From assembly GCA_041164825.1 (NCBI GenBank), contig JBEAOO010000313.1, forward strand, positions 1 through 15,091: a stretch of 15,091 nucleotides of DNA, written 5' to 3'. Below are positions 6,985 to 14,364 of this stretch, one piece after another. How positions within the stretch are numbered: position 1 is the stretch's first letter; every line of letters starts with the position of its first letter. Both the position numbers and the translations under genes were made by a program. Under the pieces are notes generated by a model, which made no database searches, was not told the origin of the DNA, and worked only from the letters and a program-made list of their open reading frames with translations. This stretch comes from JBEAOO01 sp041164825. Lineage in GTDB: Bacteria; Pseudomonadota; Gammaproteobacteria; Burkholderiales; Burkholderiaceae_C.

Positions 6985-8328
6985 TCAGTGGCTGTTGGCC
7001 CGCTTCAACCGCAGTACCGCCATCAGCCCGCCTTCGGGTGCGTTGGTGAGCTCCATGCCGCCGCTCATGCGCTGCATGGCTTTTTCGACAATGGCCAGGC
7101 CCAAGCCGGCGCCGGTGGCTGCGGTGCGGGCCGCATCGCCGCGGAAAAAAGGCGTGGTGAGTTGCGGCAGCTTGGCCACCGGCACACCCGGGCCGTCGTC
7201 GCGCACGGTCAGCACCACCCAGGGGCCGGTGCGCACCTGGCGCACGCTGACGGTGGCGTAGCCGGTGTCGTCGTTGCGGCCGTAGCGGCGCGCGTTTTCA
7301 AACAGATTTTGCAGCACGCGGCCGAGCTCCACCTCGTCGGCCATCACCACGGTGTCGGGCGCCACGCGCAGGTTGAAGCGAATCTGCGTCGGGTCGCGGA
7401 AGGCGGCGGCCTCGCGCTCCACCAGTTGGCACAGGTCCACTGGCATCAGCTTCACGTCGCCGGGGCGGGCGTAGTCCATGAACTTGCCGATGATGGCGTC
7501 GAGCTGGTCGATGTCGAGCGCCATGTTGGCCTTGGCCTCTTCGTCTTGCACGCTCATCTCGGTTTCCAGGCGCAGGCGGGCCAGCGGCGTGCGCAGGTCG
7601 TGGCTGATGCCGGCGAGCATCACGGCCCGGTCTTCTTCCACCTTGGCCAGCTCGCGGGCCATGCGGTTGAAGCCCATGTTGACCTGGCGGATCTCGCTGG
7701 TGAGCGTGTTTTCATCGAGCCGCGAGTCGTACTCGCCCTCGCGGATGCGCGTGGCCGCTTGCGACAAATCGCGCAGCGGTTTGTTGATCAGCCTCGCAAT
7801 GGCGGCCGAGCCCAGCAGCGTGGCCAACAGCGCAATGCCCACCCACACATACAGCGTGCTGGAGGCCATGGTCTTCAAGCGCGTCGGGTCGGCTTGCAGC
7901 CAGAAGGCGTCTTTGTCGATCGAGAAGCCCACCCACAAGCCGGGCGAGCCGTTTACTGCGCTGGCCACCACCGTGCCGGGGCCGAGCGCGCTGCGCAGCT
8001 CCAGGCCGATGGCGCGGCTGAAACGGTCGACCTCGTAGGGCTGGTAGCGGTCGCCGGGCTCGCGCGGCAGCACCTTCACATACTCCTGGTTGGCCATGGT
8101 CTTGACCACCGCGATGCGGTTGATGCCGTCGGTGGAGCGCAGCGCCACACGCGACAGGTTCACCAAGCTGGCGATCTGCTGCGCCGCCTGCACCGCGCGC
8201 GGCTCAAACTCCAGGGCGCGGAAGGTTTGCGTCCACGCGAACACGCCGCCCGCCAACAGCAGTGCCAACAAGAAGAAGGTGCGCCAGAAGAGACTGAGCG
8301 CCACCTGGCTGGGCGAGAGAGAGGGCAT
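6985..8328 (-). CDS. envZ: EnvZ-like sensor histidine kinase
   Basis: This is a membrane histidine kinase of 447 residues, very likely the partner that phosphorylates and dephosphorylates the OmpR protein encoded just upstream. Membrane helix 1 is about 12-34, a periplasmic sensor region spans about 35-155, and helix 2 is about 156-178. A HAMP linker follows (about 179-232, LINKPLRDLSQAATRIREGEY). The dimerisation/phosphotransfer motif ISHDLRTPLARL has the phospho-acceptor His243. The ATPase domain has the N box NLFENARRYG (341-350), G1 DDGPG (377-381), F box TPFFRGD and G2 GAGLGL (406-411). All catalytic motifs are intact. The start at 8328 lacks a good Shine-Dalgarno; it lies 54 bases after the ompR stop, consistent with an operon. 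The periplasmic ligand cannot be deduced, and the EnvZ name rests on the OmpR partner and domain order. Confidence 0.88.
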   Translation of the reverse strand: MPSLSPSQVALSLFWRTFFLLALLLAGGVFAWTQTFRALEFEPRAVQAAQQIASLVNLSRVALRSTDGINRIAVVKTMANQEYVKVLPREPGDRYQPYEVDRFSRAIGLELRSALGPGTVVASAVNGSPGLWVGFSIDKDAFWLQADPTRLKTMASSTLYVWVGIALLATLLGSAAIARLINKPLRDLSQAATRIREGEYDSRLDENTLTSEIRQVNMGFNRMARELAKVEEDRAVMLAGISHDLRTPLARLRLETEMSVQDEEAKANMALDIDQLDAIIGKFMDYARPGDVKLMPVDLCQLVEREAAAFRDPTQIRFNLRVAPDTVVMADEVELGRVLQNLFENARRYGRNDDTGYATVSVRQVRTGPWVVLTVRDDGPGVPVAKLPQLTTPFFRGDAARTAATGAGLGLAIVEKAMQRMSGGMELTNAPEGGLMAVLRLKRANSH

Positions 8329-8382
8329 CGAACGGGGCAGTCAGCGTGACAGGAAGCTGGCGATTGTCACCGCGTCAACGGG

Positions 8383-9117
8383 TCACGCCGCCCCATCCGG
8401 CACAAACACATAACCCACGCCCCACACGGTTTGGATGTAGCGCGGCTGGGCCGGGTCGGGCTCGATCATCTTGCGCAGGCGCGAGATCTGCACATCGAGG
8501 CTGCGGTCAAAGGGCTCGAACTCGCGGCCGCGCGCCAACTGCGCTAGCTTGTCGCGGCTCAGCGGCTGGCGCGGGTGGCGCACCAGCGCTTTGAGCATGC
8601 TGAACTCGCCGGTGGTGAGCGCGATCTGTTCGCCATCCTTGGACAAGCGGCGAAGTGCCAAATCAAACTCAAATGCGCCAAAGCTCACCGTCATCGCCTC
8701 TTTGGCAGGCGCGCCTGGGGCCTCCAGGGCAGGGCGGCGGCGCAGCACGGCGTGGATGCGGGCCAGCAGTTCACGCGGGTTGAAGGGCTTGGGCAGGTAG
8801 TCGTCCGCGCCCACTTCGAGGCCGACGATGCGGTCCACGTCTTCCACCTTGGCGGTGAGCATGATGATGGGCGTGGTGTCGCTGGCGGCGCGCAGGCGGC
8901 GGCAGATGGAGAGGCCGTCTTCCCCCGGCAACATCAGATCGAGCACGATCAGATCCACCGTTTCGCGGGTGAGCACGCGGTTGAGCGCTTTGGCGTCTTC
9001 GGCCAGCAGCACGTCAAAACCTTCTTGCGTCAGATAGCGGCGCAGCAGGTCGCGGATGCGGGCGTCGTCATCGACGACCACAATGCGGTCAGCGCGGGGC
9101 GTGGTGGCCGTGGACAT
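8383..9117 (-). CDS. ompR: Two-component response regulator OmpR
   Basis: The 244-residue protein is a DNA-binding response regulator. The receiver domain (about 10-125) has the acidic pair Asp16/Asp17, phospho-acceptor Asp60 in IVLDLMLPGEDG, Thr88 in MLTAK and Lys110 in LPKPF. The C-terminal winged helix (about 145-240) shows LTTGEFSMLKALVRHPRQPL, the recognition-helix region RSLDVQISRLRKMIE and the wing IQTVWGVGYVFVPDG, all typical of OmpR. The ATG at 9117 follows a good GGAGA ribosome-binding site by about seven bases. It is the first gene of the ompR-envZ pair and is divergent from a SIMPL-domain gene. In Enterobacteria OmpR sets porin expression in response to osmolarity and pH; target genes here are unknown. 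A TTTGTAAC/GTTACAAA pair upstream may be its own operator. Confidence 0.93.
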   Translation of the reverse strand: MSTATTPRADRIVVVDDDARIRDLLRRYLTQEGFDVLLAEDAKALNRVLTRETVDLIVLDLMLPGEDGLSICRRLRAASDTTPIIMLTAKVEDVDRIVGLEVGADDYLPKPFNPRELLARIHAVLRRRPALEAPGAPAKEAMTVSFGAFEFDLALRRLSKDGEQIALTTGEFSMLKALVRHPRQPLSRDKLAQLARGREFEPFDRSLDVQISRLRKMIEPDPAQPRYIQTVWGVGYVFVPDGAA

Positions 9118-9131
9118 GTTGTGTCTCCATA

Positions 9132-9199
9132 TTTGTAACAGTGGGGATTTTGCGCAGATTTCCCGCGACTTTTTTCGCGCCCTGACGGCTGGTTACAAA
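9132..9199. promoter_or_regulatory. Inverted TTTGTAAC/GTTACAAA pair, possible OmpR operator
   Basis: TTTGTAAC at 9132-9139 and its exact reverse complement GTTACAAA at 9192-9199 flank 52 bases in the divergent gap between ompR and the SIMPL gene. The enterobacterial OmpR consensus, as I recall it, contains TTTTTGTAAC, so autoregulation is plausible. The first copy lies between about 15 and 22 bases from the ompR start, a place where binding would repress. This is a motif-level inference only. Confidence 0.3.
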
Positions 9200-9312
9200 A
9201 CTTGCCTCTTGCGCGGTGCGCCTCGCACCGTTCGGGCGCGTTGTCGTGACTTGTGCCCCGCCGGTGTGGCGGAGCGCCCCGTTGATTTGAAACGTTCTTC
9301 TGGAGAACCCTG

Positions 9313-10017
9313 ATGCGCTTTCCCCGTTCCCCCTTGATGGCCGCTGCTCTGGCTGCTGCCGCGCTGTCGGCCCAGGCCGCTGAGGCTGTGCCAGCCGGTG
9401 TGGTGAACCTCAGCAGCACCGCCAGCGTGGAGGTGGTGCAAGACCTGATGAGCCTGACGCTGAGCACCACGCGCGAGGGCGCCGATGCGGCCAGCGTGCA
9501 AGCCGCGCTCAAACAAGCGCTGGATGCTGCCTTGGCCGAAGCCCGCAAGGTGCAAAAGCCCGGGCAGATTGACGTGCAGACGGGCAACTTCTCGCTCTAC
9601 CCGCGCAACAACGCCAAGGGCCAGATCAACGGCTGGCAGGGCAGCGCGGAGCTGCGCATCGAGGGCCGTGACATGCAGGCCATCGGCCAGCTCAGCGGGC
9701 GCATCCAGACCTTGGTGATCTCGAACGTGAGTTACGCCATCTCGCCGCAGCAACGCGACACCGTGGAGGCCGCGGTGACGGCCGATGCCATCAAGCGCTT
9801 CCGCCAGCGGGCTGACGATGTGGCCAAGCAGTTTGGCTACAGCGGCTACGCGGTGCGCGAGGTCAACGTGCAGTCGGACGAAAGCGCTGGCCAGCCGGTG
9901 CCGATGATGCGCATGCGCGTGGCCTCGGCGGCCATGGCTGACGCGGCCTTGCCAGTGGAGCCCGGCAAGGGCCGCGTGAGCGTGACGGTGAACGGCTCGG
10001 TGCAGCTCACCAAGTGA
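9313..10017 (+). CDS. Secreted SIMPL-domain (DUF541) protein
   Basis: The 234-residue protein starts at an ATG 5 bases after GGAGAA, a good ribosome-binding site. Residues 1-22 form a signal peptide (Arg-rich start, Ala/Leu core, cleavage expected after SAQA), so it is exported, probably to the periplasm. The mature part matches the SIMPL/DUF541 pattern: VVNLSSTASVEVVQDLMSLT at the start, a central ALKQALDAALAEARKV helix, the pair of motifs VQTGNFSLYP and GWQGSAELRIEGRD, VSYAISPQQRDTVEAAVTADAIKRFRQRADDVAKQFGY, and a final strand VSVTVNGSVQLTK. The family is widespread and poorly characterised; it has been tied to oxidative stress (E. coli YggE) and to outer-membrane assembly in some species. 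It is divergent from ompR and convergent with the dehydrogenase gene. Confidence 0.85.
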   Translation: MRFPRSPLMAAALAAAALSAQAAEAVPAGVVNLSSTASVEVVQDLMSLTLSTTREGADAASVQAALKQALDAALAEARKVQKPGQIDVQTGNFSLYPRNNAKGQINGWQGSAELRIEGRDMQAIGQLSGRIQTLVISNVSYAISPQQRDTVEAAVTADAIKRFRQRADDVAKQFGYSGYAVREVNVQSDESAGQPVPMMRMRVASAAMADAALPVEPGKGRVSVTVNGSVQLTK

Positions 10018-10024
10018 TGCGATG

Positions 10025-10059
10025 AGCGGTGCGCGCGCCGTGAAGCCTCGCGCGCCGCT
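10025..10059. terminator. GC-rich stem-loop between convergent genes
   Basis: AGCGGTGCGCGCG (10025-10037) can pair with CGCGCGCCGCT (10049-10059) with small bulges, directly after the SIMPL gene stop and about 25 bases from the dehydrogenase stop on the other strand. No T-run follows on either side, so this is a possible bidirectional stop or mRNA 3' stabiliser rather than a canonical intrinsic terminator. Confidence 0.35.
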
Positions 10060-10083
10060 GCAAAGGCAGAGCCGCCGCGGTGT

Positions 10084-10854
10084 TTACTGCGCCACCCAGC
10101 CGCCGTCCACATTCCAGGCCACGCCGCGCACGTTGTTGCCGGCGGGTGAGCACATGAACACCGCCAAGTCGCCCAGTTCCTCGGGCGTGGTGAACTGCAG
10201 CGAAGGTTGTTTTTCGCCCAGCAACTCGTTCTTGGCCTGCTCCACGGTGATGCCTTCTTTGGCGGCGCGGTCGTCAATTTGTTTTTGCACCAGCGGGGTC
10301 AGCACCCAGCCCGGGCAAATCGCGTTCACGGTGACGCCCGTGGTGGCCAGCTCCAGCGCGATCGACTTGGTGAAGCCCACCAAACCGTGTTTGGCCGCCA
10401 CATAGGCCGACTTTTGCGCCGAGGCCACCAGGCCGTGGGCCGAGGCCACGTTGATGATGCGGCCCCAGTTTTTGGCGCGCATGCCCGGCACGGCCAAACG
10501 TGTGGTGTGGAAGGCCGAGCTCAGGTTGATGGCGATGATGGCGTCCCACTTCTCGGGCGGAAAGTTCTCCACCAGCGCCACGTGCTGGATGCCGGCGTTG
10601 TTGACCAAGATGTCGACCCCACCAAACTCGGCCTGCGCGTAGGCCATGCACTCGGCAATTTGCTCGGGCTTGCTCATGTCGGCGCCGTGGAAGCCCACCT
10701 TCGCGCCGGTGGCCGTCACCGCATCGCGCGCGGGTGTGGCATCGCCAAAGCCGTTGAGGATGATGTTGGCGCCTTGTTTGGCGAGCTGGATCGCCATGCC
10801 CAGGCCAATGCCGCTGGTCGATCCGGTGACCAGCGCAGTTTTTCCGTTCAGCAT
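10084..10854 (-). CDS. bdhA: D-3-hydroxybutyrate dehydrogenase (SDR family)
   Basis: The enzyme oxidises D-3-hydroxybutyrate to acetoacetate with NAD+, a step in using stored polyhydroxybutyrate. The start is the ATG at 10854, preceded by AGGAG at 8 bases; an upstream in-frame start at 10884 lies before this site and is unlikely. The 256-residue chain has the SDR coenzyme motif TGSTSGIG (10-17), NNAG (85-88), and catalytic Asn110, Ser138, Tyr151 and Lys155 (YVAAK). The substrate-binding residues I recall for Pseudomonas fragi enzyme, Gln94, His144, Lys152, Trp187 and Trp257, all appear here with a constant shift of four (Gln90, His140, Lys148, Trp183, Trp253). This supports the specific function rather than a generic SDR. 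The gene is divergent from the alpha/beta hydrolase gene. Confidence 0.94.
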   Translation of the reverse strand: MLNGKTALVTGSTSGIGLGMAIQLAKQGANIILNGFGDATPARDAVTATGAKVGFHGADMSKPEQIAECMAYAQAEFGGVDILVNNAGIQHVALVENFPPEKWDAIIAINLSSAFHTTRLAVPGMRAKNWGRIINVASAHGLVASAQKSAYVAAKHGLVGFTKSIALELATTGVTVNAICPGWVLTPLVQKQIDDRAAKEGITVEQAKNELLGEKQPSLQFTTPEELGDLAVFMCSPAGNNVRGVAWNVDGGWVAQ

Positions 10855-10963
10855 CTCAGTAACTCCTGTGGGTTGACTTGGCACTTGTCGGTGCAGGGTC
10901 CGGTGAGCCCGGATAATCTGGCGACAAGTTCTGACAATTCATTATCAAAGAGGAACGCGAACC

Positions 10964-11848
10964 ATGTCTGACAACACCACCCCCGCGACCGAGCCCCGCC
11001 TGCACCGCGTGTCTTGCCTGGACAGCCGCGGCCTGCACCGCATGGCCTATTGGGAGTGGGGCAACCCGGCCAACCCGAAGGTGCTGCTGTGCCTCCACGG
11101 CCTGGCCCGGCAAGGGCGCGATTTCGACTCCCTCGCCCAAGCCATGCAAGATGAATACCGCGTGGTCTGCCCCGATGTGGTGGGTCGCGGCCAGTCCGAT
11201 TGGCTGGCCGACCCCATGGGCTACCAGATTCCCGCCTATGTGGCCGACATGGTGACGCTGCTGGCGCGCCTGAACGCCGAAACCGTGCACCTGGTGGGCA
11301 CCTCGATGGGCGGCTTGATCGGCTTCGGCCTGGCCGCGCTGCCGGGCACGTCGCTGAGCCGCTTGGTGATCAACGATGTGGGCCCCACCATCCAGGCCGA
11401 AGCGCTGATGCGCATCGGCGCCTACCTGGGCATGCCTGTGCGCTGGAACACCGAGGCCGAGGCCGTGGCTTACCTGCGCCTCATCTCGGCCAGCTTTGGC
11501 CCGCACACCGATGCGCAATGGCTGAGCCTGTGCCGCCCGCTGCTGCGCCCCGATGGCGATGGCTTCAAGCTGCACTACGACCCTCAGATCGCGCTGCCTT
11601 TTCGCGCCATCACGCCCGAGCTGGCGGCCTTGGGCGAGGCCGGCTTGTGGGCCGCGTGGGATGCGATGACCCAGCCCACGCTGCTGCTGCGCGGCGCCGA
11701 TTCTGATTTGCTCTCGCGCGACACCGCTGCGGCCATGACCGCGCGCGGCCCGCGGGCCCGCGTGGTGGAGTTTGCCGGCGTGGGCCATGCGCCCACGATG
11801 GTGGCGGCCGACCAAATTGCCGTGGTGCGGGAGTTCCTGCTCAGCTGA
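10964..11848 (+). CDS. Alpha/beta-fold hydrolase
   Basis: The 294-residue cytoplasmic protein (no signal peptide) has the full catalytic machinery of the fold: oxyanion-hole HG (45-46, LCLHGLARQG), nucleophile Ser114 in GTSMGG, a likely acid Asp248 in LLLRGADSDLLS (Asp246 is the alternative) and His275 in GVGHAP. The cap region lies about 140-235. The N-terminal PDVVGRGQSDWL is typical of the esterase/haloperoxidase-like branch. The substrate cannot be told from sequence. Its position opposite the 3-hydroxybutyrate dehydrogenase makes a short-chain hydroxyacid ester or PHB oligomer a reasonable guess, but only that. AGAGGA about ten bases upstream supports the ATG at 10964. Its TGA stop shares one base with the relA ATG (TGATG), so the two genes are probably translated in a coupled way. 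Confidence 0.88.
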   Translation: MSDNTTPATEPRLHRVSCLDSRGLHRMAYWEWGNPANPKVLLCLHGLARQGRDFDSLAQAMQDEYRVVCPDVVGRGQSDWLADPMGYQIPAYVADMVTLLARLNAETVHLVGTSMGGLIGFGLAALPGTSLSRLVINDVGPTIQAEALMRIGAYLGMPVRWNTEAEAVAYLRLISASFGPHTDAQWLSLCRPLLRPDGDGFKLHYDPQIALPFRAITPELAALGEAGLWAAWDAMTQPTLLLRGADSDLLSRDTAAAMTARGPRARVVEFAGVGHAPTMVAADQIAVVREFLLS

Positions 11849-14136
11849 TGAAGTCCGGTTTTCATGCTCCTGATGCGCGGCCCCAGACCGCGCCCATCGT
11901 TCAACTGGCCGAGGTGGGCAGCGAGTTGCCCCAGGCCGTGAGCGACGAGGTGTCGCAGGTTGACCGCGCGCGCGCGTTTGCCGAGCCCTTGCTGGCCGGC
12001 CAGTTGCTCGACACCGGCGAAGACGCACTCGCGCACGCCGATGCGGTGGCCGCCATCTTGCGCACCATCGGCGCCGCGCCCTCGATGCAAGCGGCGGCCT
12101 ATTTGGTCTACGCGGCCGACTACCTCAACAAGCCCGAAGAGGTGGTGGCCAAAGCCTTTGGTGCTTCGCACGCCAGCGTGGTGAGCCACACGCGCAAGCT
12201 GGTGGCCATCCAGCGCGCGGCGCGCAACGCTGTGGTCGGCCCCGAGCAGCGCGCCGAGCAGACCGAGCGCGTGCGTAAGATGCTGCTGGCGTTTTCGCGC
12301 GATTTGCGTGTGGTGCTGCTGCGCCTGGCCTCGCGGCTGCAAACGCTGCGTTGGTTTGCCGCCAGCAAAACGCCGTGCCCCGAGGCCCTGGCGGCCGAGT
12401 CGCAGCAGGTGTTTGCGCCGCTGGCCAACCGCCTGGGCATTTGGCAGATCAAGTGGGAGATGGAGGACCTGAGCTTCCGTTTTCTGCAGCCCGAGCGCTA
12501 CCACCAGGTGGCGCGCATGCTCGACGAAAAGCGCACCGAGCGCGAAGAGCACATCGCCGCCTTCCGCCAACTGCTGAGCGACGACCTGGCCGCGCATGGC
12601 ATCAACGTTGAAGTGCAGGGCCGGCCCAAGCACCTCTACAGCATCTGGAAAAAGATGCAGGGCAAGCAGCTCGACATCCACCGCGTGTTTGACCTGCGCG
12701 CGCTGCGCGTGATCGTCGACGACGTGCCCAGCTGCTACGCCGTGCTCAGCCGCGTGCACGAGGCTTACCGCCCGGTGCCCGGCGAGTACGACGACTACAT
12801 CGCCCGGCCCAAGGGCAATGGCTACCAGTCGCTGCACACCGTGGTGCAAGACGATGGCGGCCGCGCGTTTGAAATCCAGATCCGCACCCGCGCCATGCAC
12901 GAGCATGCCGAGCACGGCGTGGCCGCCCACTGGGCCTACAAAGAGGCCGGCGCCAAGGGCTATGGCGGTGTGGCCGCCGATGGCGACTTCGACGCCCAAG
13001 TGGCCGAGGCGCGCAAGGCCGTGTTGCGCCAGCTGCTGGCTTGGGAGCGCGATTTTGTGGGGCAGGGCGGTGATGACGCCTCGGCCGCCACATCGGCGGA
13101 CGGCGCCGTGGGCAGCGCCGTGTTCGACGACCGCATCTACGTCTTCACGCCCACCGCCAATGTGGTCGACCTGCCCAAGGGCGCGACGCCGATCGACTTC
13201 GCCTACGCGGTGCACACCGACCTCGGCCACCGCTGCCGCGGTGCCAAGGTCGACGGCGTGATGGTGCCGCTCAACACGCCGCTGCAAAGCGGCCAAACGG
13301 TCGAGGTCATCAGCCTCAAAGAAGGCGGCCCGTCGCTCGATTGGATCAACCCCGAACTCGGCTTTTTGCAAAGCCAGCGCTCGCGCACCAAGGTGCGGGC
13401 CTGGTTCAACGCGCTGCAACTCGCCCACACCGTGGCGCGCGGCCGCGAGGCGGTTGAAAAGCTGTTGCAGCGCGAGGGCAAAACGGCCATGCGCCTGGAC
13501 GACCTGGCCGCGCAGCTGGGCTTCCGCGGTGCCGATGCGCTGTTCGAGGTGGTGGGCAAAGATGAGTTTTCGCTGCGCACGATTGAGAACCTGCTGCGCC
13601 CGCCCGAGCCCCCGCCCACCGCCGATGCGGTGATCGCTCAGCGCAGCAGCCGCCCAGAGGGTGAATCGCCCAAGGGTGGCGTGCTGGTGGTGGGCGTGGA
13701 ATCGCTGCTGACCACGCTGGCGCGCTGCTGCCGGCCTGCGCCGCCCGATACGATCGGCGGCTACGTCACGCGCGGGCGCGGCGTGGCCGTGCACCGCGCC
13801 GACTGCAGCAACTTCCGCGAGATGGGCTTGCGCCAGCCGGAGCGCGTCATCCCCGTCACGTGGGGCCGCCCACGCGTCACCGACAAACCCGCCATGTACC
13901 CGGTGGACGTGATGGTCGAGGCTGCCGACCGCCAAGGTCTGCTGCGCGACATCTCGGAAGTGTTTGCCAAAGAGAAGATGAACGTCACCGGCGTCAAAAC
14001 CCAATCGGTGCGCGACGCGAGCGGCCCCACCGCCTGGATGACCTTCACCGTCGAAGTGGCCGACGCCGCGCGGCTGGGCCACGTGCTGCGCGTGGTGGCG
14101 CAGGTGGGCGGGGTGCGCAGCGCGCGTCGGAAGTGA
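11848..14136 (+). CDS. relA: RelA-type (p)ppGpp synthetase with inactive HD domain
   Basis: RelA makes (p)ppGpp from ATP and GTP/GDP when uncharged tRNA stalls ribosomes. The 762-residue protein shows, in order: a degenerate HD hydrolase domain (about 45-175), where the SpoT HD pair is replaced by Val87-Tyr88 and the later LADRLHN-like motif reads LASRLQT; a synthetase domain (about 250-365) with HLYSIWKKM, FDLRALRVIVDD, the RelA-type acidic EXDD motif EYDD (313-316), PKGNGYQSLHT and EIQIRTRAMHEHAEHGVAAHW; a TGS domain (about 428-490); a helical region; a zinc-finger-like region with Cys627-Cys628, His649 and Cys653; and a C-terminal ACT domain (about 683-762, QGLLRDISEVFAKEKMNVTGV). EXDD with a dead HD fits RelA, not bifunctional SpoT. 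No nearby Shine-Dalgarno precedes the start; the TGATG overlap with the hydrolase gene suggests coupling. Confidence 0.94.
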   Translation: MKSGFHAPDARPQTAPIVQLAEVGSELPQAVSDEVSQVDRARAFAEPLLAGQLLDTGEDALAHADAVAAILRTIGAAPSMQAAAYLVYAADYLNKPEEVVAKAFGASHASVVSHTRKLVAIQRAARNAVVGPEQRAEQTERVRKMLLAFSRDLRVVLLRLASRLQTLRWFAASKTPCPEALAAESQQVFAPLANRLGIWQIKWEMEDLSFRFLQPERYHQVARMLDEKRTEREEHIAAFRQLLSDDLAAHGINVEVQGRPKHLYSIWKKMQGKQLDIHRVFDLRALRVIVDDVPSCYAVLSRVHEAYRPVPGEYDDYIARPKGNGYQSLHTVVQDDGGRAFEIQIRTRAMHEHAEHGVAAHWAYKEAGAKGYGGVAADGDFDAQVAEARKAVLRQLLAWERDFVGQGGDDASAATSADGAVGSAVFDDRIYVFTPTANVVDLPKGATPIDFAYAVHTDLGHRCRGAKVDGVMVPLNTPLQSGQTVEVISLKEGGPSLDWINPELGFLQSQRSRTKVRAWFNALQLAHTVARGREAVEKLLQREGKTAMRLDDLAAQLGFRGADALFEVVGKDEFSLRTIENLLRPPEPPPTADAVIAQRSSRPEGESPKGGVLVVGVESLLTTLARCCRPAPPDTIGGYVTRGRGVAVHRADCSNFREMGLRQPERVIPVTWGRPRVTDKPAMYPVDVMVEAADRQGLLRDISEVFAKEKMNVTGVKTQSVRDASGPTAWMTFTVEVADAARLGHVLRVVAQVGGVRSARRK

Positions 14137-14172
14137 GTGGCCCGCGGAGGCCGCCAGTGAGCGCAGTCAACG

Positions 14173-14191
14173 GGCGCTGCAAACGAGCGCC
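14173..14191 (+). terminator. Weak stem-loop after relA
   Basis: GGCGCT (14173-14178) and AGCGCC (14186-14191) form a 6-bp stem with a 7-base loop, 37 bases after the relA stop, followed by AGTTTCAAAT. The U-run is short, so termination by this element alone is uncertain. It separates relA from the tRNA promoter. Confidence 0.35.
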
Positions 14192-14215
14192 AGTTTCAAA
14201 TAAATGCGCATTTTC

Positions 14216-14244
14216 TTGTGTGACCGAAATTCCTGTGCCATAAT
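14216..14244 (+). promoter_or_regulatory. Promoter of the tRNA-Val gene
   Basis: TTGTGT (-35, 14216-14221) and CATAAT (-10, 14239-14244) are separated by exactly 17 bases. The predicted start, about seven bases after the -10 box, lies 5-6 bases before the mature tRNA 5' end. The -10 matches the sigma-70 consensus at five of six positions, the -35 at three, including the TTG. Confidence 0.65.
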
Positions 14245-14256
14245 TCGAGGCTCGAC

Positions 14257-14333
14257 AGGCGCGTAGCTCAGCTGGTTAGAGCACCACCTTGACATGGTGG
14301 GGGTCGGAGGTTCGAGTCCTCTCGCGCCTACCA
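14257..14333 (+). tRNA. tRNA-Val (anticodon GAC)
   Basis: A 77-base tRNA with encoded CCA. The acceptor stem is AGGCGCG (14257-14263) with CGCGCCT (14323-14329), followed by A73 and CCA (14331-14333). The D-arm contains TAGCTCAGCTGGTTAGAGC. The anticodon stem CCACC/GGTGG (14284-14288, 14296-14300) encloses loop TTGACAT with anticodon GAC at 14291-14293, which reads GUC/GUU valine codons. The variable loop is GGGTC, and the T-arm is GGAGG-TTCGAGT-CCTCT with one G-U pair. All arms close, so the gene looks functional. It is a single gene here with its own promoter and terminator. Confidence 0.98.
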
Positions 14334-14344
14334 AATTTGGTAGG
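14327..14344. repeat. 18-bp perfect palindrome across the tRNA 3' end
   Basis: CCTACCAAATTTGGTAGG is its own reverse complement. Its first seven bases are the acceptor-strand end, discriminator base and CCA of the tRNA, and the rest is the trailer. In the precursor RNA the trailer could pair with the acceptor strand. Confidence 0.8.
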
Positions 14345-14364
14345 TTATCAGTGGTAAATCAAAG

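Noticed and set aside
6988..8349. 453-codon open frame on the plus strand
   Set aside because: Antisense to the EnvZ-like kinase, whose H, N, G1 and G2 boxes are intact.
10873..10917. TTGACT and GATAAT as a promoter for the hydrolase gene
   Set aside because: The boxes are about 33 bases apart, far from the 16-18 needed, and no alternative pairing in the gap was convincing.
10856..12028. 390-codon open frame on the minus strand
   Set aside because: Antisense to the alpha/beta hydrolase, Arg/His/Gln-rich with no recognisable motif, and it runs over the divergent regulatory gap.
11584..14082. 832-codon open frame on the minus strand
   Set aside because: It is antisense to relA, which has complete domain signatures. 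The frame stays open because of high GC at third positions, and the translation (rich in His, Gln, Gly, Ala) matches no family.
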